Shown: positions 33,935 through 43,524, numbered from the stretch's first letter. The stretch is DNA of 64,000 nt from Sphaerisporangium rufum (GCF_016863395.1 NZ_BOOU01000010.1:16667-80666), one strand, 5' to 3'. Program-made: numbers and translations. Notes: a model not told the origin generated them from the sequence alone.

Positions 33935-34396
33935 ATGAGCTTCGAGATCGGGGTCTGGTACGCCGACCCGCCGATCACCGCCGAGGAGGCGTTACGGCGG
34001 TATCTGGCCTGGTGCGACGCCGTCCCGGAGGCCACCGAACCGTCCGCGCCGGTCACCGCCTTCTACGCGGACCTGACCCGCGAGCTGCCCGACCTCACCG
34101 CGGAGAACTACGCGGCCTCCCCGTGGGCCACCCCGCTGACCGTGGGCGACGACTTCGTGCTGATGGACGCGGTGTTCCCGCGCGCCGCCGAGGCCTGCCG
34201 CGTGGTGCTGCGGCTGGCCGGGGAGCACCGCATGGTGTGCTTCGACCCGCAGACCGACCACGACACCCTGGAGATGACCGACAGCGTCCGCTTCGGCCCC
34301 GGCGACGCCTCGCTGGTGCTGCGCCCGACCCTGGAGGACGTCCTGCGCGGCCTCGCCCACCCCGACCCGCCGCCCCCGTCCGACGGCTCTCGTTAG
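33935..34396 (+). CDS. Unknown cytoplasmic protein
   Basis: 153 residues; ATG at 33935 with GGGAGGTGAGGTCGCG. Opens MSFEIGVWYADPPITAEEAL and has an internal YADLTRELPDLTAEN segment. The fold looks like small hypothetical or immunity-like proteins of actinomycetes, but I do not recognise a named family. It is 24 bp from the second dioxygenase-rhodanese gene, possibly transcribed with it. Confidence 0.75.
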   Translation: MSFEIGVWYADPPITAEEALRRYLAWCDAVPEATEPSAPVTAFYADLTRELPDLTAENYAASPWATPLTVGDDFVLMDAVFPRAAEACRVVLRLAGEHRMVCFDPQTDHDTLEMTDSVRFGPGDASLVLRPTLEDVLRGLAHPDPPPPSDGSR

Positions 34397-34420
34397 ACGA
34401 CCGGGGGACCGGGCAGGGGA

Positions 34421-35779
34421 GTGACCGTGGTGGAGATCGTGTCCTTCCGTACGCCCGGCCCCGGCGACCAGAGCTACCTGCTCGTCCACCAGGGGCGGGG
34501 AGTGCTCGTGGACCCGCAGCGCGACATCGACCGGTTCCTGCGGGCCGCGGCCGAGCGGGACGTGGAGCTGCGGTTCGTGCTGGAGACCCACCTGCACAAC
34601 GACTACCTGTCCGGCGCCGAGCAGGCGGCCCGCCGTACCGGGGCCGAGCTGGTCATGCCGGCCGCCGCCGCCCCCGCCTACCGGCACACCCCCGCCTTCC
34701 ACCTGGAGGACATCGACGGCGGGAACGGCCTGATCCTGCGGCCGCTGCACACGCCCGGGCACACCCCCGAGCACACCAGCTACCTGGTGCTGGTGGAGGA
34801 CGAGCCGGTCGCGGTGTTCTCCGGTGGCAGCCTGCTGGTGGCCTCGGCCGGCCGCACCGACCTGCTCGGCCCGGAGCGGGCACCGGCGCTGGCCCGGCTG
34901 CAATACGGCTCGCTGCGCCGGCTGGCCGCCCTGCCGCCACAGGTCGGGCTGTACCCGACGCACGGCGCCGGGTCGTTCTGCGCGGCCGGCGAGGTGGACC
35001 GGCACACCTCCACCATCGGCGACGAGCTCCGGTCCAACCCGCTGCTCGCAGTCCAGGACGCCGGCCAGGCTGCCGCGGAACTGCTGGCCGACCCGATGCC
35101 GATCCCGGCCTTCTACCAGCACATGCAACCGGCCAACACGATCGGCGTGCCGCCGATGCCCCCTACCACCCCGCCCGAACTGACCCTGGACGCCGCCCCG
35201 GCGGACGCCCGCGTGGTCGACAGCCGGCCGCGCAAGGCCCAGGCGGACGGCTTCCTGCCCGGCTCGACCGGCATCGAGGACGGCGACGACTTCGGCAGCT
35301 GGGCCGGCTGGCTGCTGCCGTATCAGGCGCCGATCGTGCTGGTGGCCGAACCCGGTCAGGACGTCACCGAGCCGGTCGTCCAGCTCGCCCGGATCGGGGT
35401 CGACACCGTGCTCGGCGTGGTCCGCGACCTCGGCCCGGCCGCCACCGCCGGCTACGAGCTCCTGGACCTGGACGCCTTCACCGCCCGGGCCGCCCGGCCC
35501 GGCGCCCAGGTGCTGGACGTCCGGATGCCGAGCGAGCTCAAGGACGCCCGGCTGCCCGGCGCCGTCGAACGCTTCCTGCCCGACCTGGTCACCGAGGGTG
35601 TCCCCGCCGAACTCGACCCCGGCCGCCCGGTACTGGTCGCCTGCGGCTCCGGCCGCCGGGCCGCCATCGCCGCCACCATCCTGGCCGACCACGGATACAC
35701 CCCCGCCGTCCTGGACGGCGCCGGCATCCCCGACCTGGTCGCCGCACTACGCTCCTCGGCCGGGCCCGGTCGCGGCTGA
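34421..35779 (+). CDS. Second persulfide dioxygenase-rhodanese (paralog)
   Basis: 452 residues from the GTG at 34421, with AGGGGA directly upstream (a GTG at 34430 is possible). Around 85-90% identical to the protein at 29274 across the MBL domain (THLHNDYLSG, GHTPEHTSY) and the rhodanese pair (first lacking Cys, second CGSGRR). Nucleotide similarity is also high, so the duplication is recent. Unlike the first copy it has no TACCCC...GGGGTA site upstream, hence different control. Its 3' flank abuts a fragment of the trypsin-nSTAND gene. Confidence 0.9.
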   Translation: MTVVEIVSFRTPGPGDQSYLLVHQGRGVLVDPQRDIDRFLRAAAERDVELRFVLETHLHNDYLSGAEQAARRTGAELVMPAAAAPAYRHTPAFHLEDIDGGNGLILRPLHTPGHTPEHTSYLVLVEDEPVAVFSGGSLLVASAGRTDLLGPERAPALARLQYGSLRRLAALPPQVGLYPTHGAGSFCAAGEVDRHTSTIGDELRSNPLLAVQDAGQAAAELLADPMPIPAFYQHMQPANTIGVPPMPPTTPPELTLDAAPADARVVDSRPRKAQADGFLPGSTGIEDGDDFGSWAGWLLPYQAPIVLVAEPGQDVTEPVVQLARIGVDTVLGVVRDLGPAATAGYELLDLDAFTARAARPGAQVLDVRMPSELKDARLPGAVERFLPDLVTEGVPAELDPGRPVLVACGSGRRAAIAATILADHGYTPAVLDGAGIPDLVAALRSSAGPGRG

Positions 35780-35781
35780 GA

Positions 35782-35866
35782 GTCACGTGGATCAGTCCGG
35801 CCACCGGCTCGCCGAGACCGCCGTCCGGCCCGGCAGGCCCGCGTCCGACGATGATCCGCGACCGGT
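35782..35866 (-). pseudogene. Fragment of the trypsin-nSTAND gene
   Basis: About 85 bp nearly 90% identical to 39590-39672 inside the nSTAND gene, in the same orientation. The encoded peptide (SRIIVGRGPAGPDGGLGEPV) matches the STAND winged-helix segment. It directly follows the paralogous dioxygenase gene and precedes the nitroreductase gene end. A leftover of a rearrangement involving the gene now at 36943. Confidence 0.8.
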
Positions 35867-35890
35867 TCTCGGGCCCTGGACAACGGTGCG

Positions 35891-36430
35891 CTATTCGCGC
35901 GGCCAGCGGATGCTCGCCGCGCGGGCGCCGGCCCGCGGGCCAGGTTGCGCGGTCGGCCGCACCCGGCCGATCGCGGTCATCGTCATGACCTGCCAGTGGT
36001 CGGGGACGTGGAGCAGCGTCGCGAGCGCGTCGATGTCGAAGGCGCGGAACTGGCGGCAGGCCAGACCCATCGAATGCGCCTGGATGGTCATGTGCGCGAC
36101 CGACTGCCCCAGGTCGTAGGCCGAGAACTCGCTGAACTCCCAGTCGGTGCCCGCTACGCGGAGGTGGCAGATGTTCACGACCAGCAGACCCGCCTGGCGG
36201 GCCCAGGGCCGCGAGCTCCCGGCGAGGCAGTCGATGATCTCCTGCCAGCCGGGCGCGTGCCGGAGCACCGGGTGGAAGGCCCATGGCTGAGAATTGCCCG
36301 CGGACGGTGCCCACCGCGCGGCGTCGAGCAGGGCCTCCACCTGCGAACCGTCGATCACGTGCTCGGCGTCGAACTCGCGCGGGCTCCACCGCCGGCGCAG
36401 CAGGGGCAGGAGGAGGTCCGCCGAGTTCAC
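35891..36430 (-). CDS. Nitroreductase-family protein
   Basis: 179 residues from the GTG at 36430 preceded by GAGGG. Nitroreductase FMN-site motifs: LLRRRWSPREFD near the start, ARWAPSAGNSQPW (phosphate and flavin contacts), DLGQSVAHMTIQAHSMGLACR in the dimer helix. Oxidoreductase with unknown substrate; FMN dimer expected. Flanked on both sides by gene fragments, so it lies inside a rearranged segment. Confidence 0.85.
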   Translation of the reverse strand: MNSADLLLPLLRRRWSPREFDAEHVIDGSQVEALLDAARWAPSAGNSQPWAFHPVLRHAPGWQEIIDCLAGSSRPWARQAGLLVVNICHLRVAGTDWEFSEFSAYDLGQSVAHMTIQAHSMGLACRQFRAFDIDALATLLHVPDHWQVMTMTAIGRVRPTAQPGPRAGARAASIRWPRE

Positions 36431-36785
36431 GTCGTCGGAAACCCTCGTCGCGGTGTGCCTATTCCTTGGCCGGCGGCCGCCCGATCCGCGCGAGCCGATC
36501 TCTCCGGGGCCGTACGGGGAGGTCGGCGGCGGGCGGTCCGGCGCGGATCCGGGCGACCCGCGCCGGCGACGAGATGCTCGCCAAGCCCGACCGGGCTCCC
36601 AGCTGCACGGCAGCCCACCGGAACTGCAGGGATTCCGCACCCGGAAGGGAACGGCTCCACGTCTCCTGGCACCCCTGGTCCGTTCCTGGACGGTTTAATC
36701 TGATGACCTAGGGTCATCATTCGCTTGCGCCGCGTGCGGTCATCGTCTCCGGCATATCGTTAACATGACGGCAGGTCGTGGCAAA
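36431..36785. other. Intergenic stretch with one palindrome, no gene seen
   Basis: About 355 bp upstream of the nitroreductase gene. It holds a perfect palindrome, TGATGACC-TAG-GGTCATCA at 36701-36719, in an AT-richer patch that could be a promoter. No convincing coding frame is present; short frames here lack ribosome-binding sites. Confidence 0.5.
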
Positions 36786-36903
36786 GCCGCCGGTCACCCA
36801 GCTCGCCCGGATCGGCGTCGACGCCGTACGCTGCGTGGTCCGCGACCTCGCCCCGGCGGCCACCGCCGGCTACGAACTCCTGGAGTTGGACGCCTTCACC
36901 GCC
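36786..36903 (+). pseudogene. Fragment of the dioxygenase-rhodanese gene
   Basis: About 118 bp close to 30223-30340 and 35376-35493 (first rhodanese end and linker: VTQLARIGVDAV, then AATAGYELLELDAFT). It is a third, broken copy, ending 40 bp before the trypsin-nSTAND gene end. It mirrors the nSTAND fragment that lies behind the intact second copy. Confidence 0.8.
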
Positions 36904-36942
36904 GGCTCCAACGGTTCGGCGGAGCCGCCTCCGCCGGCCGGA

Positions 36943-39900
36943 CTACTCGTCACACGGCCGGGTGTAGGGGTGGTTCGAGCGCATCAGGGTGTCCCACCGC
37001 TCCGGGGTGATGGTCCATTGGACAACGGAGCACAAGTGCCGGTACACCTCGTCCGGCCGCAACGCCATCAGCAGTACCTCCGGCCGGCTGGAGAACTCGT
37101 TCCGCAGGAGCGCCAGGGTGCGGCCGTCCGGACCGAACTCGGCGACGATCGCGTCCAGGGCGAGGGGGCCGAGGTCGAGCGGCTGATCGCGCTCGCTGAG
37201 GTCCCAGAGCTGGACCTTTCTCGGCCGGGAGGCATCGGAGGTCAGCGCCAGCATTCGCCCGGCATCCCCGGCGGTGACGGACGTCGCGCCGGGGGCGGGC
37301 AGCGCCCGGAACGGACGCGGCTCGTCGCGACCGCCCACGTCCCACAAGGTGACGCTCTGATCATTCTCTCGCAGGACGGCCAGGGTGCTGTCGTCGAGCG
37401 AGTCCGCGTCGCCACCGTTCATGGCCGCCGCGTTGTCCGGTGTCACCGGACGTCGCGGGTCGTCGAGGCTCCAAACGAGTGCTCCCCGATCCTTGCTCCA
37501 CAGGAAGAGCCGGCGCTTCTCCTCGACCAACTCGGCGATGCGCAGGTGGGCTCCGCCGTCCCGGCCGGCCAGATCGCCGAGCCGTTTCGGCCGGCCGAGG
37601 TCACGGATGTCCCACAGATGCATTCCGTCGTCGTCCTGGGTGAGCAGCACGGAGTCACTGACGAGCGCGGAAAGGTACGGCGTGGAGTGGGCGGCCGGGG
37701 TGCGGAAGGGGATCTCGGCGCGCCTGACGGGGTGGCCGGCATCGGTGATATCGAAGATCGACACGGTTCTCCGGTCCAGGTCGGTGAACAGGAGTGTGCG
37801 TTCGTCCGGTGTGACGTTGATGTCGGCGATTCCGATGCCCCATCCTCCGGTGCTGACACTCGACTTCATCCGGGGGCGGCGCGGGTCGGTGACGTCCCAG
37901 AGTGCGAGCCTCGATCGGTCGTCGGTACGGGTGAGCAGCGTCCGGCCTCGGCGCAGGAACCGGCCCTGCGTCCAGGGTCGCGGCAGAGCGCCGGCGAGCA
38001 CGGGCCGATGGACATCGCGCAGATCCCATATCTGAACCAGGCCCGAGCCCTGCGCGTGGGATCGGCTCACGGCGATGAGCCCGCCGTCGGGACTGAAAGC
38101 CGAAGTGTCGACACCGACGAGCGTCCCTGGTCGACCGGGGATCGAAGCTCCCACCGTGTTCCAGAACCGGACCGTCCCCGACTCATCACCACCGGCGATG
38201 AACCGTCCGTCCGGACTGAGTCCGACCGAGGAGACGGGAAAGCCATTGGGAAGGTCGGACGTTCTTTCCAGCGTGAGATCACCGGAGTAACGCTCGGCCG
38301 TCCAGCGCTGGACGGCACCGGTCCGGTCCGCGGCGACGAAACTCCCGCCGTCCGCAGCGAACGCGATCGCCATGATGTCACCTTTGTTGGTGATAGCCGG
38401 GCTGTCGACCGTGGTCGGATGGCGAGGATCACCGACATTCCAGACGGCCAGCGCGCCCTGGGCGCCACCGGCGGCCAGCAGGTCCCCGCGCGGGCTGAAC
38501 GCCACACCCTGCGCGGAGTGGACGTCGAGCGACACCATGGGCTTGCGTGGATCCTTCAGGTCCCACAGCCATACCTGGCCCTTACCGCCATCGTCGGCCG
38601 CCGTCCGGCCGGTCGCCGCGAGCGTGGTCCCGTCCGGGCTGAACGCGAGTCCGGTGCTCACGGTCGCGGACTCGACGTGGACGAGCCTCGGCGCCGGACG
38701 GGCCGGATCCCGCACGTCCCAGACGCGCAGGGTGCCCGCCTCGCCGGCGGTGGCCACCTTCGTGCCGTCCGGAGCGAACGCGATGGTGGGGAATCCGGGA
38801 CTGCCGACCTTGGCCTTCAGCACCGGACGACCCGGGTCGGTCACGTCCCAGAGCCAGAAGGCGCCGACGGTCTGCGCGGCCAGCAACCGTCCGTCAGGGC
38901 TGAACGCCACGGCCGAAGGGCTGTCGACCCGCACCATGGTCCGGCGGGTGGGGTGCCTGGGGTCGCTGACGTTCCACAGCCGGATCGCGGCGTCGTTGCC
39001 GGAGGTGGCGAGGGTCCCGCCGCCGGGTGCGAAGACCACGCTGCGCACCACCAGGCCGGGCGCCTCCTTACCGGCCAGGCGCAGCACGGTGGGGTAGGGG
39101 GTGCCGAGTGAGGCGAGGAGGCTGATACGGGCCTGCGGCGTCGGTGCGATCCGGTAGGCGGCGAGACTCAGTTGCAGGGCCGTGGCGGGATCTCCGGGCC
39201 GGGTCGTGTCGGCCACCGCGGCCGCTTCCCGAGACGCGATGAGGGCCTGGCGTTCGGCCGCCACCCGCTGCTGCCAGATGGTGATGCCCGTGGCGGCGAG
39301 CAGCAGCGCGAGGAAGCCGGCGAAGGCGGCGCGGATCCGCTTGCGGCGCCGTGCCGCGGCGCGCTGCCGTTGCCGGCTCGCGGCGAGGAAGGCGGAGATC
39401 GGGCTGGGCAGGCTGCGCTGCTCGGCGAATCGCAGGCCGTCGGCCAGATCGGTTCCGCGGAGGAGGTCGCCGGGGTTCCCGCTCTCCAGCCAGTGCGTGC
39501 GTCTCTCCTCCGCACGGCGCAGCCAGTCCTGGAACCGGTGGTCCTGCGCGATCCATTCCCTTAATCGCGCCCAGTCCCGGATGAGGGCTTCGTGGACCAG
39601 TTCGGCCACCGGCTCGCCGAAGCCGCCGTCCGGCTCGGAGAGCCCGCGTCCGATGATGATCCGCGACCGGGTCAGGTGTTCGAGCACGCGGCCGGCGGCC
39701 TGGTGATCGGCTGAGCCGTCCTGCCGGGGGTCGGTGGCCAGCTCGCGCAGCGCCGCCACCGGCACCTGCTGGCGGGCGGCCGGCACCTGGCGGGTCTCGT
39801 CCATGGGACGCACCAGCGCGGTGAGGACGCGCCTGGCCGTGACCCGGTCGCCCGCGTCGAGCCGGTCGAACACGCTGTCGCACCAGGTGGTCAGGCTGCC

Positions 39901-41373
39901 GGTGACCTTGCCCAGCCGCTGGTAGGCGTCATGGGTGAGATATCCGTCCCGGCGGCGCTCCCAGAGCCGGCTCAGGGTCAGCTCGAGCGCCGGGAGGAGC
40001 GTGACCGGCGCCTGCCGGGTCGTGGAGCCCATCGGGTCGGCCGCGAGGATGTCGGTGATGATCCGATCGGCGAGCCCTTCCTCGAACCGGGCGCCCGCGG
40101 TCTCCGCCGGGCGGGTGACGATGGCATGCAGGTCGTCGACGCTCAGCGTGGCGGGTATGTTCACCAGGCCGGGGATCGCCGCGTCCAGCAGCTCGGGGAA
40201 CAGCGCCGCCAGCCGCGGGTAGAAGTCGTCGCGCATGATCAGGATCACGCCGAGCGGGGCGCCGGTGCCGATCGCCTCCAGCAGCCGCGCCTGGATCGCC
40301 TGATCGGCAGCGGTGGGCCGCTCGCCGTCCGGTTCCTGGGTGAGCAGTTCCTCGAACTGGTCGATGACCAGGAGGAGGCGGCGGCGGGTGGGCTCGGCCG
40401 CGAGCCGGCGCTCGGCCGCCGCCACGATGCCGTCCGCGGCGACGCCGGGAAGGCCGGCCCGCTCCAGTTCGGCCGGCAGATCACGCCCCGGCCGGGCGAC
40501 GACGGGCAGCCACCGGTCACTGTCCGGCAGCGCCCCGCCGGCCAGCGCCGACAGGACCCCCGCTTGGACCAGGGACGACTTGCCCGCCCCTGAAGGGCCG
40601 AGCAGCAGCAGCACCGGCTGGGCACGCAGGGCGTCCACCACCCGCTCGACGGCACTGTCGCGGCCGTGGAACCAGCGGGCATGCTCGGCGGTGAACGGTT
40701 CGAGCAGGCGGTAGGGGGACACCTCCTGGATGCTGAGCTCCGGCCATGCCGCCCGAAGCGTCTCGGTCGGAGTGGCGTAGGCGATCCCCAGACCTTTGAG
40801 GTGGGCGTCTGGGGCGGCGATGGCGGTGACCATTCCGATCACCCGCCCGGTCACCTCGTCCAGCAGCGGGCCGCCGCTGAATCCGGTCGTCAGATCGTTC
40901 GCGCCGGTCAGCTGCAGTACCGGTCCGTTCCCTGCCGAACCGGGCAGCAGGTCGCCGGCGATCCCGTACCCGAAATGCCCGCCCGGCGGGGCCTGCGCGG
41001 GGAAACCGAAGGCGCTGACCCGGTGTCCCCGCGAACCGGCCGCGGCGTCCAGGGCGAGCGGCCGGGCGCCCGCGGGAGGTGCGGCCAGCTGCACGACGGC
41101 GATGTCCTCCGCCTCGGCGGGGCGCCACGGTCCGGCGAGCACCTCGCCCTCGACGGTGGGCGCGCCGTCCAGGTGCGGGAACGCCAGGCGTAATCGATCG
41201 CCGGGTCCGCGGCCCGCGGCCCGCACCACGTGCGCGCAGGTGACCGCCCGATCGCCGCTGATCAGGAACGCGGCGCCGGCCACCCTGCCGTCATCGTCGA
41301 GCACTTGGGCGACCGCGGCGGGGATCGGCCGGCCGGGGCCCTCGTCCGGAGCCGGGGGAGCGGAGGGCGGCAT
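36943..41373 (-). CDS. Trypsin-nSTAND-WD40 conflict protein
   Basis: 1,476 residues. N-terminal trypsin-like serine protease (about 20-215): His48 (VTCAHVV), Asp90 (EDIAVVQL), Ser166 (GFSGGPL). nSTAND NTPase (about 235-600): Walker A GPSGAGKSS at 259-267, Walker B LLLVIDQFEELL. One hydrophobic helix near 683-705 (AFAGFLALLLAATGITIW). A WD40 propeller region fills 740-1450, with repeats ending in LWNVSD, LWDVTD, VWDVRD, LWDLKD. By analogy with NLR-like bacterial immune proteins, WD40 repeats sense a trigger, STAND oligomerises and the protease is the effector. The Trypco1 gene is 16 bp upstream. Confidence 0.92.
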   Translation of the reverse strand: MPPSAPPAPDEGPGRPIPAAVAQVLDDDGRVAGAAFLISGDRAVTCAHVVRAAGRGPGDRLRLAFPHLDGAPTVEGEVLAGPWRPAEAEDIAVVQLAAPPAGARPLALDAAAGSRGHRVSAFGFPAQAPPGGHFGYGIAGDLLPGSAGNGPVLQLTGANDLTTGFSGGPLLDEVTGRVIGMVTAIAAPDAHLKGLGIAYATPTETLRAAWPELSIQEVSPYRLLEPFTAEHARWFHGRDSAVERVVDALRAQPVLLLLGPSGAGKSSLVQAGVLSALAGGALPDSDRWLPVVARPGRDLPAELERAGLPGVAADGIVAAAERRLAAEPTRRRLLLVIDQFEELLTQEPDGERPTAADQAIQARLLEAIGTGAPLGVILIMRDDFYPRLAALFPELLDAAIPGLVNIPATLSVDDLHAIVTRPAETAGARFEEGLADRIITDILAADPMGSTTRQAPVTLLPALELTLSRLWERRRDGYLTHDAYQRLGKVTGSLTTWCDSVFDRLDAGDRVTARRVLTALVRPMDETRQVPAARQQVPVAALRELATDPRQDGSADHQAAGRVLEHLTRSRIIIGRGLSEPDGGFGEPVAELVHEALIRDWARLREWIAQDHRFQDWLRRAEERRTHWLESGNPGDLLRGTDLADGLRFAEQRSLPSPISAFLAASRQRQRAAARRRKRIRAAFAGFLALLLAATGITIWQQRVAAERQALIASREAAAVADTTRPGDPATALQLSLAAYRIAPTPQARISLLASLGTPYPTVLRLAGKEAPGLVVRSVVFAPGGGTLATSGNDAAIRLWNVSDPRHPTRRTMVRVDSPSAVAFSPDGRLLAAQTVGAFWLWDVTDPGRPVLKAKVGSPGFPTIAFAPDGTKVATAGEAGTLRVWDVRDPARPAPRLVHVESATVSTGLAFSPDGTTLAATGRTAADDGGKGQVWLWDLKDPRKPMVSLDVHSAQGVAFSPRGDLLAAGGAQGALAVWNVGDPRHPTTVDSPAITNKGDIMAIAFAADGGSFVAADRTGAVQRWTAERYSGDLTLERTSDLPNGFPVSSVGLSPDGRFIAGGDESGTVRFWNTVGASIPGRPGTLVGVDTSAFSPDGGLIAVSRSHAQGSGLVQIWDLRDVHRPVLAGALPRPWTQGRFLRRGRTLLTRTDDRSRLALWDVTDPRRPRMKSSVSTGGWGIGIADINVTPDERTLLFTDLDRRTVSIFDITDAGHPVRRAEIPFRTPAAHSTPYLSALVSDSVLLTQDDDGMHLWDIRDLGRPKRLGDLAGRDGGAHLRIAELVEEKRRLFLWSKDRGALVWSLDDPRRPVTPDNAAAMNGGDADSLDDSTLAVLRENDQSVTLWDVGGRDEPRPFRALPAPGATSVTAGDAGRMLALTSDASRPRKVQLWDLSERDQPLDLGPLALDAIVAEFGPDGRTLALLRNEFSSRPEVLLMALRPDEVYRHLCSVVQWTITPERWDTLMRSNHPYTRPCDE

Positions 41374-41389
41374 CAGAACCTCGCCGTCG

Positions 41390-41722
41390 TCAGGGCGCGT
41401 CCGAAGTGCCCGCGTCGCTGGTCCAGGTAAGGGTGATCGTCAGATGGCAGCTCGCCTCACTCTTGGTGATGACGACACCGGCCTCGGTGGCCAGATCGAC
41501 ACCGAACTCCACCACCACCTGGTGCGGTCCCGCCTGCCGGAGTTGCTCCATCACCGCTCGGGCGGTCTCCCGGACCGGCCCGAGGGTGGACCGCAGGCTC
41601 GACGGCAGGTCGCGGATCACCTCGTTGATCCGGCCCGCCTGCACCGGACCGTCGATCGTCGGAGCCGCTTCGAACAGTATCGAGCCGCCGTCGTCCAGCG
41701 GGATTCGAGCAAGACTTCGCAC
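41390..41722 (-). CDS. Trypco1 (CU044_2847-type) trypsin co-occurring protein
   Basis: 110 residues from GTG 41722. Matches the Trypco1 domain (GGSILFEAAP near 12-20, VMEQLRQAGPHQVVVEFGVDL, VITKSEASCHLTITLTW). Such small proteins are encoded beside trypsin-like proteases in bacterial conflict systems and are thought to regulate or be cleaved by the protease. It is the first gene of the two-gene operon, 16 bp before the trypsin-nSTAND start. Upstream 41723-41880 is AT-rich and should hold the promoter. Confidence 0.85.
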   Translation of the reverse strand: MRSLARIPLDDGGSILFEAAPTIDGPVQAGRINEVIRDLPSSLRSTLGPVRETARAVMEQLRQAGPHQVVVEFGVDLATEAGVVITKSEASCHLTITLTWTSDAGTSDAP

Positions 41723-41988
41723 CGGTCACGCCCCCGTGATCATGGGTGGATGTTCGAGATCTTAATTACCGTCCGTCTAATGCGACACTCTCGCCGCATT
41801 TCGATTCGGTCGCGGAGCGCGGTGAATTCGACGGTTGAAAATAAAGGACGGCCGATCCGTTCGGAATGATGTGACCTGAAGTCAAGGCGGACACGGCGGT
41901 CCGACGGCCCGGCTGGTGGCCGGGGGCGGAGCCGGCTCGCCGTCTTCGCCGGGGGCAGGTGCCCGGCGAGGCCGGGCCAGTGTTCGGG

Positions 41989-43524
41989 TCACCGGGGGGT
42001 GCAGGTCAGGCCGGACGGGGTGTTGGCCGCGGCGCTGCCGGTCGCGATGAAGCCGAAGGTGGTGGTGGCACCGGCGCGCAGCGCGCCGTTGTAGGAGGCG
42101 TTCTTGACCACCGCGCGGGACCCGCTGGAGGCGCCGCCGTCGCCGTTCCACACCTGGCCGATCCGTGCGCCGCCCGGGAACGTCCAGGTCACCGTCCAGC
42201 CCTTGGTCGGCGCCGTCCCGGTGTTGCGCACCGTGACCTCGCCCTGGAACCGCCCGGGCCAGGCGCCGGTCTGCCGGTAGGTGGCCGAACACGCGGACGG
42301 GGCGGGGTGGACGGCGATCCGGTCGGCGTTGATCACGTAGGGGTCGGCGAGCAGGCCCGGGACGTTCTGGTTGCCGGCCAGCGACAGGTGCACGATGTCG
42401 GTCGCCGACGCGTAGTAGTCGTGCCAGGAGACCCAGTAGGCGACGGCCGGGTAGTCCTGGCGCAGCCGGCTCGCGTACCGCCGGTTGTCGAGATCGCCGA
42501 CCGGCTCGGGCGACCCGGTCAGGCCGGGCCCGTACTCGGCCATCCCGATGACCTCCGGCAGCAGCAGGTGGTCGGCGTGGTTCGGGATGAGCAGGCCGTC
42601 GTCGTAGGAGGTGCCGGCGACGACGTCCACGTAGGCGTCCCCCGGGTAGGCCCACGCGGCCGACCGGATGTTCTGCGCGACCTGCTGGGCGGGATCGGGC
42701 GGGTACGCCGACGGCGAGTACACCCACAGCAGATTGTCCAGCCGCCGCTCCTGGGTGAAGTACTGGTACATCTGCCGCCACAGCTGGACGTAGACCGAGG
42801 CGTCGGTCTTCTGCAGGGTCGTCCCCCACCAGAACCAGAAGCCGTTCATCTCCTGCAACGGCCGCCACAGCACCACGACGCCGGCGTCGCGCAGCCGGGT
42901 CAGCGCGTCGGCGATCCGGGCGAGCTTGCGCTGCCACACCTTCCCGGCCGCCGTCGACGGGTCCAGGATGTCGCTCAGCACGACGCCGTCCAGCTGGCCG
43001 TTGTCGGTCCGGGTGTTCGTCCACACCCCGGGGTTGCCGGCGATGTCGGACTCGTCGTTCAGCCAGGGGCTCTGCGGCGAGAAGTTGATGGTGACCAGGC
43101 CACCCCGCCGGGCATGCCCGATGAGCACGTCGTCGGCGACCGCCAGCTGCTCGGGGGTGAACAGCCGATCGTGCTCGTAGTCCAGCCCGGCGATGCCGAG
43201 ATATCGGCCGGTCTGCTCCGCCGGGCCGCCGATCAGCCGCTGGTAGCCGAGCAGCCCCGAGGTGTCGGCGGCCTCCGAGCCGTGCCCGATGTTCTGCCCG
43301 GAGATCACCCCGTCCACCGGTGCCGTGCCGCAGGTCAGCGAGTACAGGTACCGGTGCACGGCCACCGCCTCGGCGCTCGCCCTCGGGTTCGCCGTCACCG
43401 GCGGCCTGGCGCACACCGCGGCCGCCGTCGTGGCCGCCCCACCGGCCTGGGCCGTCGTCAGGGCCAGTACCAGGCACAGCGCGGTCACCGCGCCGCCGGC
43501 CGCCGCCCACCGTCCGATCCTCAT
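41989..43524 (-). CDS. GH26 endo-beta-mannanase with C-terminal CBM2
   Basis: 511 residues with a Sec signal (VTALCLVLALTTAQAGGA). GH26 catalytic domain about 50-400: acid/base Glu225 in RPLQEMNG, nucleophile Glu330 in GMAEYGPG, with WFWWG after the acid/base. CBM2 about 415-511 (CSATYRQTGAWPGRFQGE, then a Trp pair). Secreted mannan hydrolase that binds cellulose. No CebR-type operator seen upstream. Monocistronic. Confidence 0.93.
   Translation of the reverse strand: MRIGRWAAAGGAVTALCLVLALTTAQAGGAATTAAAVCARPPVTANPRASAEAVAVHRYLYSLTCGTAPVDGVISGQNIGHGSEAADTSGLLGYQRLIGGPAEQTGRYLGIAGLDYEHDRLFTPEQLAVADDVLIGHARRGGLVTINFSPQSPWLNDESDIAGNPGVWTNTRTDNGQLDGVVLSDILDPSTAAGKVWQRKLARIADALTRLRDAGVVVLWRPLQEMNGFWFWWGTTLQKTDASVYVQLWRQMYQYFTQERRLDNLLWVYSPSAYPPDPAQQVAQNIRSAAWAYPGDAYVDVVAGTSYDDGLLIPNHADHLLLPEVIGMAEYGPGLTGSPEPVGDLDNRRYASRLRQDYPAVAYWVSWHDYYASATDIVHLSLAGNQNVPGLLADPYVINADRIAVHPAPSACSATYRQTGAWPGRFQGEVTVRNTGTAPTKGWTVTWTFPGGARIGQVWNGDGGASSGSRAVVKNASYNGALRAGATTTFGFIATGSAAANTPSGLTCTPR

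Noticed and set aside
36943..39100. Repeated GC-rich motifs in the WD40 region as non-coding repeats
   Set aside because: They are the coding repeats of the WD40 propeller.
36778..39111. Plus-strand frame of about 777 codons opposite the WD40 region
   Set aside because: Only its first 40 codons (36786-36903) are real homologous sequence (dioxygenase-rhodanese fragment); the rest mirrors the WD40 repeats.
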